A stretch of DNA of 64,000 bases from Trichoplax sp. H2. Its lineage: Eukaryota > Placozoa > Uniplacotomia > Trichoplacea. A program made the translations under genes and the position numbers. The notes below the pieces were generated by a model. That model made no database searches, was not told the DNA's origin, and was given only the letters and a program-made list of their open reading frames with translations. Positions within the stretch are counted from its first letter, which is position 1. Each line of letters starts with the position of its first letter. The stretch spans positions 496,001-560,000 of the forward strand of contig NOWV01000016.1 in NCBI GenBank assembly GCA_003344405.1, given 5' to 3'. Shown piece by piece: positions 37,469 to 48,641 of this stretch.

Positions 37469-40093
37469 TTATTTAATTGACCAGAAAGTCGTTGGTTTAT
37501 TTTTTGCGTCCCTTTCCCTTTTCGCAAACCCGGAAAACGATGAAATGCAATTTACAATGGCATGTTCAGCTCTGCCAATAATTGCCAGCTCAACATGAGG
37601 CTCGGGGGGATTCAGGCTTACAATTCTAATCTAAAATTTTGAAAGAAATGAACGGTATAATCAGCGTGTTGTTATTTTCCCTAAAAGTCTAATATCATCA
37701 TCATCTGACAGATTAACTCGTATAAGTATCTACGTCCATACCTGCTCCTTTTTAAATTTCTGCTCTAATCTATCTCGTACGCTACTTTCGTCCGTTGCAA
37801 TAAAAACATTGGTAACGTTATACTTTCGGGCAATTCGTTTAGTCTGTCTGAAAATGTCATTTTCAGACGGATAACATACTTTATACGGTATTGGCTTGAC
37901 GTTATTATCTCCATAACACTGTGGCGATTCCATATAATTTTTAGCCTCGTGATCTTTTAAATGTTGGCAGGCCGATTTCTTAAGATGAATTAAATTAAAT
38001 TTCGCAAAATCCACGGTTAGTCTTAGGCTATTATTTGATGGCTTATAATGCAATTCGTTATGTTACTTATAAACATTCAGTCATTGCGTACCCAATCTGA
38101 ACCCATTCTTAAATGAATAGCAACAAATCGCTGCTTATCTAAGGAATCCTTTATGAAAGTCTTTACTTTTCCGGATATAAATTTAGACCATTTAACATAC
38201 TTGTGCAATAGCCGGTCGTGTGCTTTAACCGGAAAATCGCCTGGTGGGCCAGAGAAAGCCATCACTGGGTACTTTTCTGCTGGAAAACTATCATTAGATG
38301 AACCGTAGGTGAAACAGTTTGAATTTGAGCAGTACGTAAAATTAGATAATAACGTTACAATGATAATAGCTAATCCAAGCAATCATATCCAGATTGCTAT
38401 TGTGACATCATAACAAGATTTGAATTTAATTTATTGCAAACTGTATTTACTTTTGATTCCAAGCTGAACGAACGTGCTCATTAAATGAATAATAAGCGTT
38501 GCCACCACCAATCCTATTTCCATACTCTACGTACGATTTGAATTGAATTTCAAAATGATTCCAAAATGGACCAAATGGATTGCCCTCCTTCATTGCACAC
38601 TAAAGTATTAAAGCAATTGCAAAATCGATTCATTCCAATAAGTATTATTACAGTTACTGTAGTGGTCTACTATGCACAACAAAGGCAAAACTTTAATCAC
38701 CGTGATTTTATAAGATTAGAAAAATGAATCATCTTTATAACAGTATCCATACAATATCTCAAGGATATAGTAAATAGAGACCGACATGTATGACTATAAT
38801 ACCTGTTTATTCTCTCTGTAGTAAAAGTATTATTACAGTTACAGTAGTGGTCTACTATGCACAACACAGTCAAAACTTTAATCACCGTGATTTTATAAAA
38901 TTAGAAAAAATTAATCATCTTTATAACAGTATCCATACAATATCTCAAGGATATAGTAAATAGAGACGGACATATATGACTATAATACCTGCTTATTCTC
39001 TCTGTAGTAAAAGCAAAATCCGATCCGTTTGTTGGGTGGCCAAACAGTGGCAGCAAGATTACTCATGAATGTTTCCATGGTGATAACACGATGGTATTGG
39101 CTTAGAGGCTGTACTCGAATATATTTATCGAAAGGAATTTGAACCTTCCAATTTCAATTAAAATAGGCAATATAGTTACCAATAATCAAATGAATCAATT
39201 GCCAAAGCTAGGAAATCCGTTCTATAAGCATGTCATACAGTACAATACTCTACTATATCGTATAAAGATCAATACTACAGTATGGTATTATCAATATTAA
39301 TTTACAGATGTTCCAGGGCTCCATTCAGGGTATTCAACCCATGGGGGTAAAATTAATGTTCTATTCAATCCACGAGAAAATGAGAGAGAGCCTAGAAACT
39401 GATCAGCTTGATTACCCCAGCGACCTAGGATAAGCAAAGTTGATATTAGTATTTGCTAATACACCTGCATTTTTCTAGCTGCAACTTTTTCAATAGGAAG
39501 GATTATAATTATCGAGAATTGACATATCTGTCCAGTAATCCATATTTCAATTCAAGTGTACTGATCGGAAATTCATGGCATTGTACACTTATCATGACAT
39601 GGTAGAGCAATTACACTTGCAGCATGATTGTATAGGCGTATAGTCTATCAAAATTGTCATTTTATTTATAGGTATAATATTGTGATTACTGACTAACTGG
39701 AACGATCGCTTTAATAATCGTGTAATCAATAATAATTGTTAGCTCATTCTGTTGATGCTACTACTTGTCATCAACTGTACACTGTAGAGTACTGAAGCCA
39801 ATGTCAACAAGGTGAGCAGCAGCATGCATTCTTAAACTGATAGTGTTGAATTATCAGCGGGTAGAATATGAACATTTCTTGACACAATCCATACAATCTG
39901 GATTTAATAAGGTAGACTTACCCATACATGGACAGTAGGCAATATATCCGTTTGGATCAATAGCAATAGCTTGACCTACGTTGGCTTGATTGTCTTGATT
40001 CGCTGGATATTGCGTGCAAGAGCCAAAATTGATATCAAAAGGTACCACCAAGTGGATGGTTATCCATATCAAGAGACACTTGTAATAGTGCAT
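37469..40093 (-). CDS. POFUT1: GDP-fucose protein O-fucosyltransferase 1
   Basis: Adds O-fucose to EGF repeats, including those of Notch, in the ER. Seven exons: 40093-39922, 39424-39306, 39144-38989, 38599-38451, 38287-38092, 37978-37742 and 37630-37469, giving 396 residues (human 388). It begins with a signal peptide ([20 protein letters not shown]). Motifs in order: [66 protein letters not shown] (its Arg corresponds to the essential Arg240 of the human enzyme), [19 protein letters not shown] and [15 protein letters not shown]. The C-terminus ends TTFWSIK and lacks the RDEF/KDEL-type retrieval signal of vertebrate POFUT1. The start lies 319 bases from the PTPA start on the other strand. 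The intron between exons 3 and 4 contains a tandem duplication that includes the end of exon 3. Confidence 0.96.
38643..39013. repeat. 186-bp tandem duplication capturing a POFUT1 splice donor
   Basis: 38643-38828 and 38829-39013 are near-identical. The second copy contains the last 25 bases or so of POFUT1 exon 3 and its donor (38988-38989 border). The first copy therefore carries a decoy exon end and donor inside the following intron. Confidence 0.9.
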
Positions 40094-40412
40094 GAGTATC
40101 TTGTATGTTGTGATCCTACGTGTAATTTTCAATAACTTCCGATTTGACGATGGTTTTAAGTGACTATTTTCAGCATTGCAGATCGAAATCAGAAATGAGA
40201 ATGGAGCTACAGCAGCAGACTTTCCACAGCAACATACAGTATAGTACAGTACAGTACAGGGCCTTCTGTGTACTGTAGGGGGGCGGTACAATACTGTACT
40301 GTACTGTATCATTATTACGGTACAGTACTGTACTATAGATTCGATACAGTTCATTTGAACTACCGTCTACTTTTCCGTTGCCATTTGCAACCAAGATCAA
40401 GCTCTATCTACC
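40094..40412. promoter_or_regulatory. Divergent POFUT1/PTPA promoter
   Basis: 319 bases lie between two start codons on opposite strands. The centre (about 40228-40345) is packed with TACAGTAC/GTACTGTA palindromic strings and a ggggggc tract. No TATA box is obvious. A shared bidirectional promoter is inferred from geometry. Confidence 0.6.
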
Positions 40413-43400
40413 ATGGCGACCAACGCTGAAAGTCAAGGTTAGTCTACGTGATAAATCGGCTTACAAGCGACGATATATCCAATGATATCGTCAATAAATA
40501 GCCTCTGATGTTATTAAAGGTATCTACTGTTTTCAAATGCTTCAAGGCAAAACATTCATCCAACCGAAGAGAGAAATACTCTCCATGATGGATATGGCCA
40601 AATGGTTGCAATCATCGGTAAATTGTCAATATTTTACAAAGTAGTATCTCTTCAAACTTGTCTGTAGATCTTGTTTTGCTAATTAGGCCACTATCCCAGA
40701 CTTGCATGACCCAGTTTAAAACAGACACGATTGAAAAATGCATTTAACGTCACCAAATTAGGCAATCTTCTTCATTGATTACCATTGATATCAATAGTAG
40801 AATACGTACAACGATGCTACAATCGATACATGCCCACAGTTTGTTATTCTTCTTGACAATGATCAAAATCGTGAAATCTCTCCTTGCATGCAATACAAAC
40901 AGACGAAGAAATCGACTGTAATATCACTTACAGTGTACAGTATGTTATCCCATTACTTATCAAAGGTGCATTTGTAGATGACATTGGCACATGCGAATAA
41001 TAACACCACAGCATTACAGTATTTCATTGCGTCGAGGTATACTATACCCGTATGTACACATTGTACAGCATTGTAGGCAAATTTGTAATTATGTTGCTAT
41101 ATATCTTTTAAATGGTGAATGAGATAGATGTTCCTTGCTATACATTAGGCTTATGCGGAATTACTGGGATTTATACAATCGCTTAATATGGCAATTAGAA
41201 ACAAGAAAATTTCAGACGATTTTCCAAAATCAGAGGTACTTAAGCATCATACAAAGCTGTCCGTAGGGGTCATCTGACTACTTAATAAAATGAAGATTGG
41301 ATTGATATCTCGAGAAGGAAAGAGTAGTATTTTTGTAAATAATCATATAGCTTAATTCTGTATCTAGGCTACCAAACAAATGCTACAGATTCTTGATACT
41401 TTGGATCAATGGACCGAAGAAATTAAGCCAATAGATCAACCTCAACGTTTCGGTAATGCCGCATTTAGGGATTGGCGGAATAGACTATGTGAGGTAATAC
41501 AGGATATTGATGAAAGGTATCGTCTTTAAATTTGCGATTGTCATCATGGAGTTATAAAACTAGAAATAATAAGATCGCAAGATCCACTTGGACCTGAAAA
41601 CGTTATTGAATTTAATTTACATCAACAACTAAAGCGTACTTGCAGGATCATGTTTTAGCTGTTATACAGCCATTTGTGCTCGGCCAGCATATTCTTATCA
41701 TATTTAAATATTTCGATTACACTCGATTAGAAAGCGGATGACTTAATTACCCCATTGTTACCTGATGATGCTAAAGAATCAATAATAGAACTTAAAGCCT
41801 ACTGGAAAGGTATAACCGTAACTGTTGTTGCTCACGTTTTACTCGGATTGCATTCAATATCTTTTATTCATTCTTATTTTCTGTTTCTCATCTATGCGAA
41901 TTTTGTTCTTGAAGAAAGCTTTGGTAACGCTACTAGGATTGATTACGGATCAGGTATGCTTAACTATCAAAACTAAATTTAATTTCTAATTGATTACAAT
42001 TTAAAGACATTGATTAATTAACAACGAATATAGGATTATGAATGTTCATGGATGTTTAAAAAACTATCGTAATCTCGCTTAATAACATCACCATCTTTTA
42101 TAATATGCTATCAAAGGCCATGAACTTTCTTTCGTTGCCTTCCTCTTTTGTTTATGCAAGCTCGAAGTGTTTCATGAAAGCGATTGTTGTTCTCTGGTTT
42201 TACAAGTCTTTAATAGGTTTCTATCACCTTTTATTATCTTCGTCGTTAGTTGAGACCCATACTATATGAGTACTAGTTGTAGGCTTCATTTTTACTTTAC
42301 ACTAGCGTAGTCATAGGTAATTTTTAATGATTATGTCTTGTGTTGACTAGGTACCTTGATGTTGTAAGAAATTTACAATCTAGATATAGAATGGAACCAG
42401 CAGGTAGTCACGGGGTATGGGGATTGGATGATTTTCAATTCCTTTCCTATTTATGGGGTAGTTCACAATTAATAGGTAGGATGAGTGTACCATCATTCGT
42501 GCCTATTATACCAGTTACTCGTCTGACAAAAGCGAACACAATCATTCAAACTCGTATAATTTTGTTAATTATCGTCAGTTTATATTTCATTATATCTTCA
42601 ATGCGTCATGTTATTTAGATCACCCTACGATTCTACCAAAGTCCTTTGTAGACCCAAAGATTTGTCAAGAAAATGCCCACGAATATATGTTTTTAGACTG
42701 CATTAATTTCATTAATAAGGTAATCTTTACATGAATCTAGCGAAAAATATAATATTATTTTAAATATAATAATTAATTATCTATAACTAACTTATCCTGT
42801 AATTATCGTGTATCTTTCAAATTAATAGATGAAAACGGGTCCGTTTGCTGAACATTCTAATCAGTTATGGGGTATTAGTGGTGTACCGTATTGGACTAAA
42901 GTCAATTCTGGCTTAATTAAAATGTTCAAAGCCGAAGTAAGTTGGCTTTACTTTTGTAACTGTAATGTTCATATCATGTATAATTTTTTATAGATCCTTT
43001 AATTATTTTCAGTCAGTTCGAAATTATTCGAACAAGTTTACCAATACCCTTTACCTCAAAGGAACTACTCTACAATTATACTATCATTTAAAATCCTTAC
43101 GTTAGTATTACCGGAAGAGGCGTATAATACTTTAATAGGGTAGGAATAAGATACCACGCTTTTATGAAAATCTACCAACTTTAATTCAATAGAAATAACA
43201 ACAATTACTGATAATTGTATATGTGACACCGTCCTCTACAGTTAGTCAACAATAATAACTTTATTGTACTGTATGACAGTAAATTGATGACCGGATAGCT
43301 ATTACCTATAAATGAAATTGTTTATAATTGTACACCACAGTAGTATATTTAGTAAGTTTCGAAATAATACGTATAGATAGGTCGATATGAATTGCGGTAT

Positions 43401-43710
43401 TCTCTGGGATTTGAAAGCTTACGTTCAGCTATTTATAGATATTACTCTCATTTCTATTCTTAGCTCTTGGCAGATGTATCGTAAACAGTTCAATATTATA
43501 TAATGAATCACAAGCTGTATGACTAGAAAGAAATGCCTACATTAGCATAAAGTATAGAGTTAGATATTCCATTGGAGTGAATTTTTCTCTCTAACTGTAT
43601 TATATTATTATTATTATTTTTAGGTTGTAGGAAAATTTCCTGTAGTGCAACATTTTGTTTTCGGTTCATTGTTATCAATAGCAAAATATGAAGTGCCTAG
43701 GCGTGTATGA
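40413..43710 (+). CDS. PTPA: PP2A phosphatase activator (PTPA, PPP2R4)
   Basis: Peptidyl-prolyl isomerase-type activator that helps load metal into PP2A catalytic subunits. Eleven exons: 40413-40437, 40547-40617, 41149-41235, 41368-41493, 41731-41809, 41915-41953, 42117-42216, 42351-42475, 42619-42719, 42829-42936 and 43624-43710. Phases agree, giving 315 residues (human short isoform 323). Family motifs: FIQPKREI, DMAKWLQSSAYAELLGFIQ, FGNAAFRDW, FGNATRIDYGSGHE, VFNRYLDVVR, YRMEPAGSHGVWGLDDF, FLSYLWGSSQLIDHP, TGPFAEHSNQLWGISGVPYW and KFPVVQHFVFGSLL. The ATP-contact and substrate-loop motifs look intact. The GAG|GTAATA donor of exon 4 was chosen over a later GTATCG because only it keeps phase with exon 5. 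Confidence 0.96.
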
Positions 43711-45232
43711 TATTTCTTTCTTCGATGAGTCCCCATGTAATAAAAGCAAATTACTGCATATTAAGGATACATTGGTGATTTATGCCAACGGATTTCAATT
43801 GCGTCATCTCTTAATAAAATCACTAATAAACAAACTACCTATCAAAGCGGCGCTCACTACCTAGTTTAGCCTATATCGTCCTTGTATGGGAGTGAGACAA
43901 AAACGAAATTGAAACTGTGTAATACGACCTCGATATTAATCTGTTATATCACTATGCTATCAGAATAGATTACAGTAAAAAGTGGCAAACGTTCTTCATT
44001 TTGCCCAAAAAAGGAACAGACATGAAGCAGTAGTCTAATTTATTTAAATAAGTTTGTAGTGTTTTGTATTAATATTAAGTATGAGTTTCCTTAACTCTGT
44101 ATAACATAATCCAAAACATTTACCCCTTGTCTGAAATAATTCTTTTATTGTACAATAAATTATAAATTAGTTGACAATTCGTTTGCTTTACGTCGGAATA
44201 ATGTTTTTTCCAATTTTTTGGCACAAAAAATAACATTCTTTAATAAGTCATCGTCATATAATAATAACAAATTGCAGCTATACAGTATACAATACTTTAA
44301 TACAAAGTATTGATATAAATTTCTTCATTCAAGAGCTTTGATGAAAGTTGACATTACCTATTGAAGAATAAGTAGTGAGCAACTTCATAATAGATAATTT
44401 TTTTTACAATATCATACAAATACCTTGCTCTAATTTATAGCTAGCATGAGTAGAAACTGTATAGTACAGATAGAAACAAAAAAAGTAGGCAAATATATAA
44501 TGTATATCAAATAAAATGGTTCATTTTGTACCGTTACGGTCAAATATTTCGTTCTAGAAGAATTGAAAATGTTTTCTGTAGCAAAGGTTTTAAATCAGTG
44601 TTGATATAATAGATATTGAGGAGTATTACTACATTTAGTCTACATTCAATGACATGGTATACGAATATTTAGTATTAAAGTATTGATTAATTTAATGGAT
44701 TGTTTAATATAATAATTTATTGCCAACTAAGTACGATATATTAAGTTAAGATTGTTTCTTTCAATACAGAAAATTACTGTATCAACATAGTTTTTATCCT
44801 GCTTCATAAATAGCATAGTAATACCTAATGTAGGATATAGACTGCTCACAGAGCAGTCTTGACCAATTGAAATTATTAACAGTTTGCTACCGGTGCAGAG
44901 TGTTTTTTGATATTGATGATATTTGATAGTATCATGGTATAACCAAACAATGCTTGCAACGTTGCTGCTTAGCGGACAGGACGAAGTGAAGCGCGTGTCA
45001 TTTTAGATCATTTCTTCAGTCCTCCTCTAAGCTAACTTCAAATCTTGTGTCGGCAACAAAACAATATACTATGAAATCTATTGCTGTATTAGCTAGTATT
45101 TTTTATGTCAGTCATTGCTCAATGGAAATGTTGAGTAGGAAGTTCTTTCTACCGTTGAAGCAATTCTTTATCCAACTAGGTTAATTGATGCAAAATAAAA
45201 AAAAAACTAGTGAAGATAGAGTCTATGTTGCT
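43711..45232. other. Convergent intergenic region between PTPA and the IER-like gene
   Basis: About 1.5 kb of AT-rich DNA. Nothing recognised apart from possible AATAAA-type signals (for example ~44155). Confidence 0.5.
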
Positions 45233-45826
45233 TTAAAAAACTTTAATACGCTTTGTGGGTGAGCATAAATCCATGAGTGAATTTTCATCTTTTTCATCTT
45301 CTTCCCGATAGTACTCCAATTCAGTAATTTCAACAGAATCACCGGGAACAACTTGATCTTTATTAACAATGAGTAACTTTCTTTTTTGACCGTTGCAATG
45401 GTCATCATCTCTTAATTTCGGCTGATGGGATGGATTGGCATCATTGTGATGGATATCATCACTCCTTTGAGAGTCTTTCTCTAGTATCAATTTGCTGTCG
45501 TCCGCTACGCTTTCACAATCCATCGACACTGTGGATAAATCTTCCATTCCTTGTTGGGATTGTTGACAAACAGCATCATTTTGGCTTTCATCGTAATCGT
45601 TTGCATGGGCCACTATCGCATTTTGACATGAATTTTTGTTGTCATCATTTCCGATTATCATTTCGTCACTTTCACTGCATGGTGTCGTAGCACAGTATCT
45701 CGCCCGATCTAAGATGGAACTTAATAATAACGTCCGTCTCAATTCGCAACCTTTACGGCTTTGTAAATTCTTGGCAATTTTAACCAGTGAAAGATGTATC
45801 AAATGATTTACATTAACGTCCGACAT
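45233..45826 (-). CDS. Immediate early response (IER2/IER5)-like protein, intronless
   Basis: Single exon, 197 residues, starting at the ATG at 45826-45824; the upstream TTG is not needed. The N-terminal 50 residues (VNHLIHLSLVKIAKNLQSRK, then CELRRTLLLSSILDRARY) resemble the IER domain of vertebrate IER2/IER5, in which ISLGKIY...RGGIKLHKNLLVSLVLR is followed by a divergent acidic region. The middle is rich in Ser, Asp, Asn and Gln and so probably disordered. The C-terminus SPTKRIKVF contains a possible nuclear signal. Vertebrate IER2/5 are intronless, serum-inducible nuclear regulators that act with PP2A and HSF1. Here too there are no introns, and upstream lie a TATA box and two CArG boxes. 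The similarity is short, so the family call is moderate. Confidence 0.62.
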   Translation of the reverse strand: MSDVNVNHLIHLSLVKIAKNLQSRKGCELRRTLLLSSILDRARYCATTPCSESDEMIIGNDDNKNSCQNAIVAHANDYDESQNDAVCQQSQQGMEDLSTVSMDCESVADDSKLILEKDSQRSDDIHHNDANPSHQPKLRDDDHCNGQKRKLLIVNKDQVVPGDSVEITELEYYREEDEKDENSLMDLCSPTKRIKVF

Positions 45827-46190
45827 GATCAATGTGTATGCTAGAAATCAATGGCGCATAGGATTGATTTGGGCCGGGGGGGGATGCTTGAACTAAACAA
45901 GTAATGTATGAATTGAGAGGAGTCCTGTTGGATTGAAATACAATATTGGAGGAATACAACACGAGTTTAGTAGTGCAAAAACAAGACGATGATGGGAGTC
46001 GATAGAATGATTGGAAATTTTCCTCGTTGGCAAGCCACAACACGACACAAACTCGAATGGCAATCTAGTGACAAGCGTACCCAAGTTGACGTATGGCGGT
46101 TACCCAATCAATGAACACCAGCACGCCAATTGTACCGTCGTCCACTGCTGACGGAATCCGCGAACTGTGCACCGACCGGCAAGCTCTTTC

Positions 46191-46197
46191 TTTTATA
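46191..46197 (-). promoter_or_regulatory. TATA box of the IER-like gene
   Basis: The minus strand reads CATATAAAAG, about 365 bases upstream of the ATG at 45826. This would place the transcription start near 46160 with a 5' UTR of roughly 330 bases. Confidence 0.55.
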
Positions 46198-46656
46198 TGC
46201 CACGATACGGTACAATACGCGCGTATCGTACTGTACAGTTCGTGTCTTGGGTACGCTGAATGGCTTGAACAATAAGCAAATGTCAATGTCAGCCGCAACG
46301 TCAACCTAGCCAGCTAAAAATAGCACATGGAGAACGGTACCATTACTACAGGAGGTGTTGAAACGTGTTGTGTTTACCTTTTGTTGTACTCTACGCTACA
46401 GTACAGTTAGTCGATGGTTAGGGACTACTTCCACGTTGGCATAGTGACGCAACATGACTGCTATTGTGTCTGATCCACCGTAGCGCCGTTGGATGACATA
46501 CAGTATAAAGTACTGTACACTGTAGACGGGTTGACAAGTTGAGGCATGTTTTGCAAGTGAAGCTACAGTACAATACAAGAACCTGTACTGTACTGTACGG
46601 ACAGCGTCGTACCTGTACGGTACGGTACCGCCAAATGCCTTTTGGGCTGATTATCT

Positions 46657-46666
46657 CCATATATGG
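46657..46666. promoter_or_regulatory. CArG box (SRF site) CCATATATGG
   Basis: A perfect CC(A/T)6GG palindrome about 460 bases upstream of the TATA box of the IER-like gene. SRF sites are the usual switch of immediate-early genes. Confidence 0.55.
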
Positions 46667-46991
46667 CGACGAGTAGTGGAGTAAAAGGCCGCTCAACGTT
46701 GAAAACGTCGCGGGAACGTCAGAACGTTCAATGACTCTACAGTACGTTGAATACTGCAAAGAAAGAAAGGAAATCCTACACTGACTCATGTGATGCATGT
46801 CCATCCTAATTTACAGTACAGTATACAGTACAATACTTGCAGATTGATGTATCATCGATATCACTACTTCCGCACTGTAGCATTATTGTTGACAACAGCC
46901 TCTACTGACATGGACAGACTCCATTGCCAAAATAATGGCTGTAAAAGCTCAACGAGTGCAATAATATTAGTTTAAATCAAAAATATAATCT

Positions 46992-47001
46992 CCAAATATG
47001 G
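46992..47001. promoter_or_regulatory. CArG box (SRF site) CCAAATATGG
   Basis: A second exact CC(A/T)6GG match, about 330 bases further upstream. It has the same core as well-known SRF-bound elements of vertebrate immediate-early promoters. Confidence 0.5.
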
Positions 47002-47154
47002 ACAATCTACTGTACAGTATTCTTCATTTCCCAAACAGAGTACTGTACATTACAGTACACTGCACTGTAGATTTGCTTACTCAGCCAATTTCTTCACTTT
47101 GACTTACAGTATTGCTGGTCCTAGCCCCTGACTGGCTGCTTTGGCGATGGGCGG

Positions 47155-47179
47155 TTACGTCACACCCATGATGACGTAA
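47155..47179. promoter_or_regulatory. Inverted pair of CRE-like sites
   Basis: TTACGTCA (47155-47162) and TGACGTAA (47172-47179) form a perfect 8-bp inverted repeat separated by 9 bases, in a locally GC-richer stretch. ATF/CREB-type factors bind TGACGTAA. It could serve the IER-like gene 1.3 kb away or an unseen transcript. Confidence 0.45.
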
Positions 47180-48641
47180 TCGCTCGGCCTTGCCCATCTA
47201 GACTACGGTAGTACTGTTACTGGTGGTACAGTAGTAGTACTTACACTACTCAACTTGTACTAGTAGACTAACTCGCTTTTCACCATGCCATTTTTCAGCA
47301 AAAGAAATCCCTGCTTCTGCGCAGAAATCATTCAAGGGTAATCAACCCAATCCTGTACTGTACTGTCTGTACAGTGTACAGTACACAATCTGTACAGTGT
47401 ACAGTACATAATCTGTAGTTGTACTGTACTGTACAGGCTCACTCGAGTACAGTACAGTACACAATCTGTACAGGCTCACTCGAAAGCAACTCCAACTTCC
47501 ATTGACGAATGACAGCTCGAGCATGAGTCATAACTCATGACATGATTCAACCATCATGAGTCATCTTTCCGAACTTCAACTACTTGCGCAATGACGGCCG
47601 TCAGCTTGGCCATGGAAGACCAAAGTCTTTCTTCTAGTAGTCCAGGACTTGGCATATTTCCCCATGCTTTCCCTATATAGTTCGTATATGATGCCTATAT
47701 AATGTATCTATCTACCCATGCACGATCCATTTTTCCCTCATTTTCTCACCTATACTTTCATTCTACGACCGTAGTATAAGCACTGTAGTGGATTACTGGC
47801 GTTAAAATAATAATAATCAGTAACATCTACTGTACTTACTGTACTACTGTCGTGTGGAAGCCATGCTATACTAATCATACGTCATCCTCAACAATACTCT
47901 ACTTGTATACTGAATGACTGAATCATTCTGAATGGCCCATTATGGAAATAGGACTCTGATTTACGCACAGATTGTATTGGAATGGAAGGATTTCCCAAAA
48001 GGAGTAGATGGGGTTACAGAAGGATGGAAGATGGATTCTTTCGTCCATAGCGACAGTGGGGGCCAACGTCACTCAATTCCAACAAATTCTCCACTGATCT
48101 ATATTGTACAGTACTGTACTGTACAGTAAGCCGAGTGTATATTCTGTGGGGATGGTGGATTCCTTGAAGGTTAAGCGGCATTTCTTCTAGCTATATAATA
48201 TACGCAAACATTCACTTACTCCAATTTCATGAACAGCAGCATGATATCAGCACATACACGTAGTCTATTGTAGATTGCAAATTGACTCAAAATGATTCAA
48301 TTTCTGAAACTTGATAAAATTACATTTGACCACATGCTGGCCCACGGTGACCGCTCTCTACTGTACCTTTAGCTCAATTCGTTTATCAAGTAGAATATCT
48401 TGGTCCTACATTGCCATAAGCTAGTATGATGAATACAATGGAAAGAAGATTCATCATCTTGGACTTGTATTTATTCCATTTCTCCAATAGCAACCAAATA
48501 AGATCGTGACGGTATGCGTCTATTCAACGATGACATCATACCACTCAGCTACCAATTGAAAACGCGGTATCGTCTCAATTTCGTGCATAGGTTATTTTTC
48601 TCCATCGTCTTCATCAATGCCTTTATTGATTTCGTCGTATA

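Larger units (their letters stand above)
46200..47480. repeat. Cluster of ACTGTACAGT-type palindromic strings
   Basis: Dozens of overlapping TACAGTAC, GTACTGTAC and CTGTACAGTGTACAG strings occur, densest at 46500-46620, 46810-46835, 46990-47065 and 47350-47470. They create many short spurious open frames. Confidence 0.7.

Noticed and set aside
45430-45690. Plus-strand frame opposite the IER-like gene
   Set aside because: Antisense shadow of a longer, family-matching minus-strand frame.
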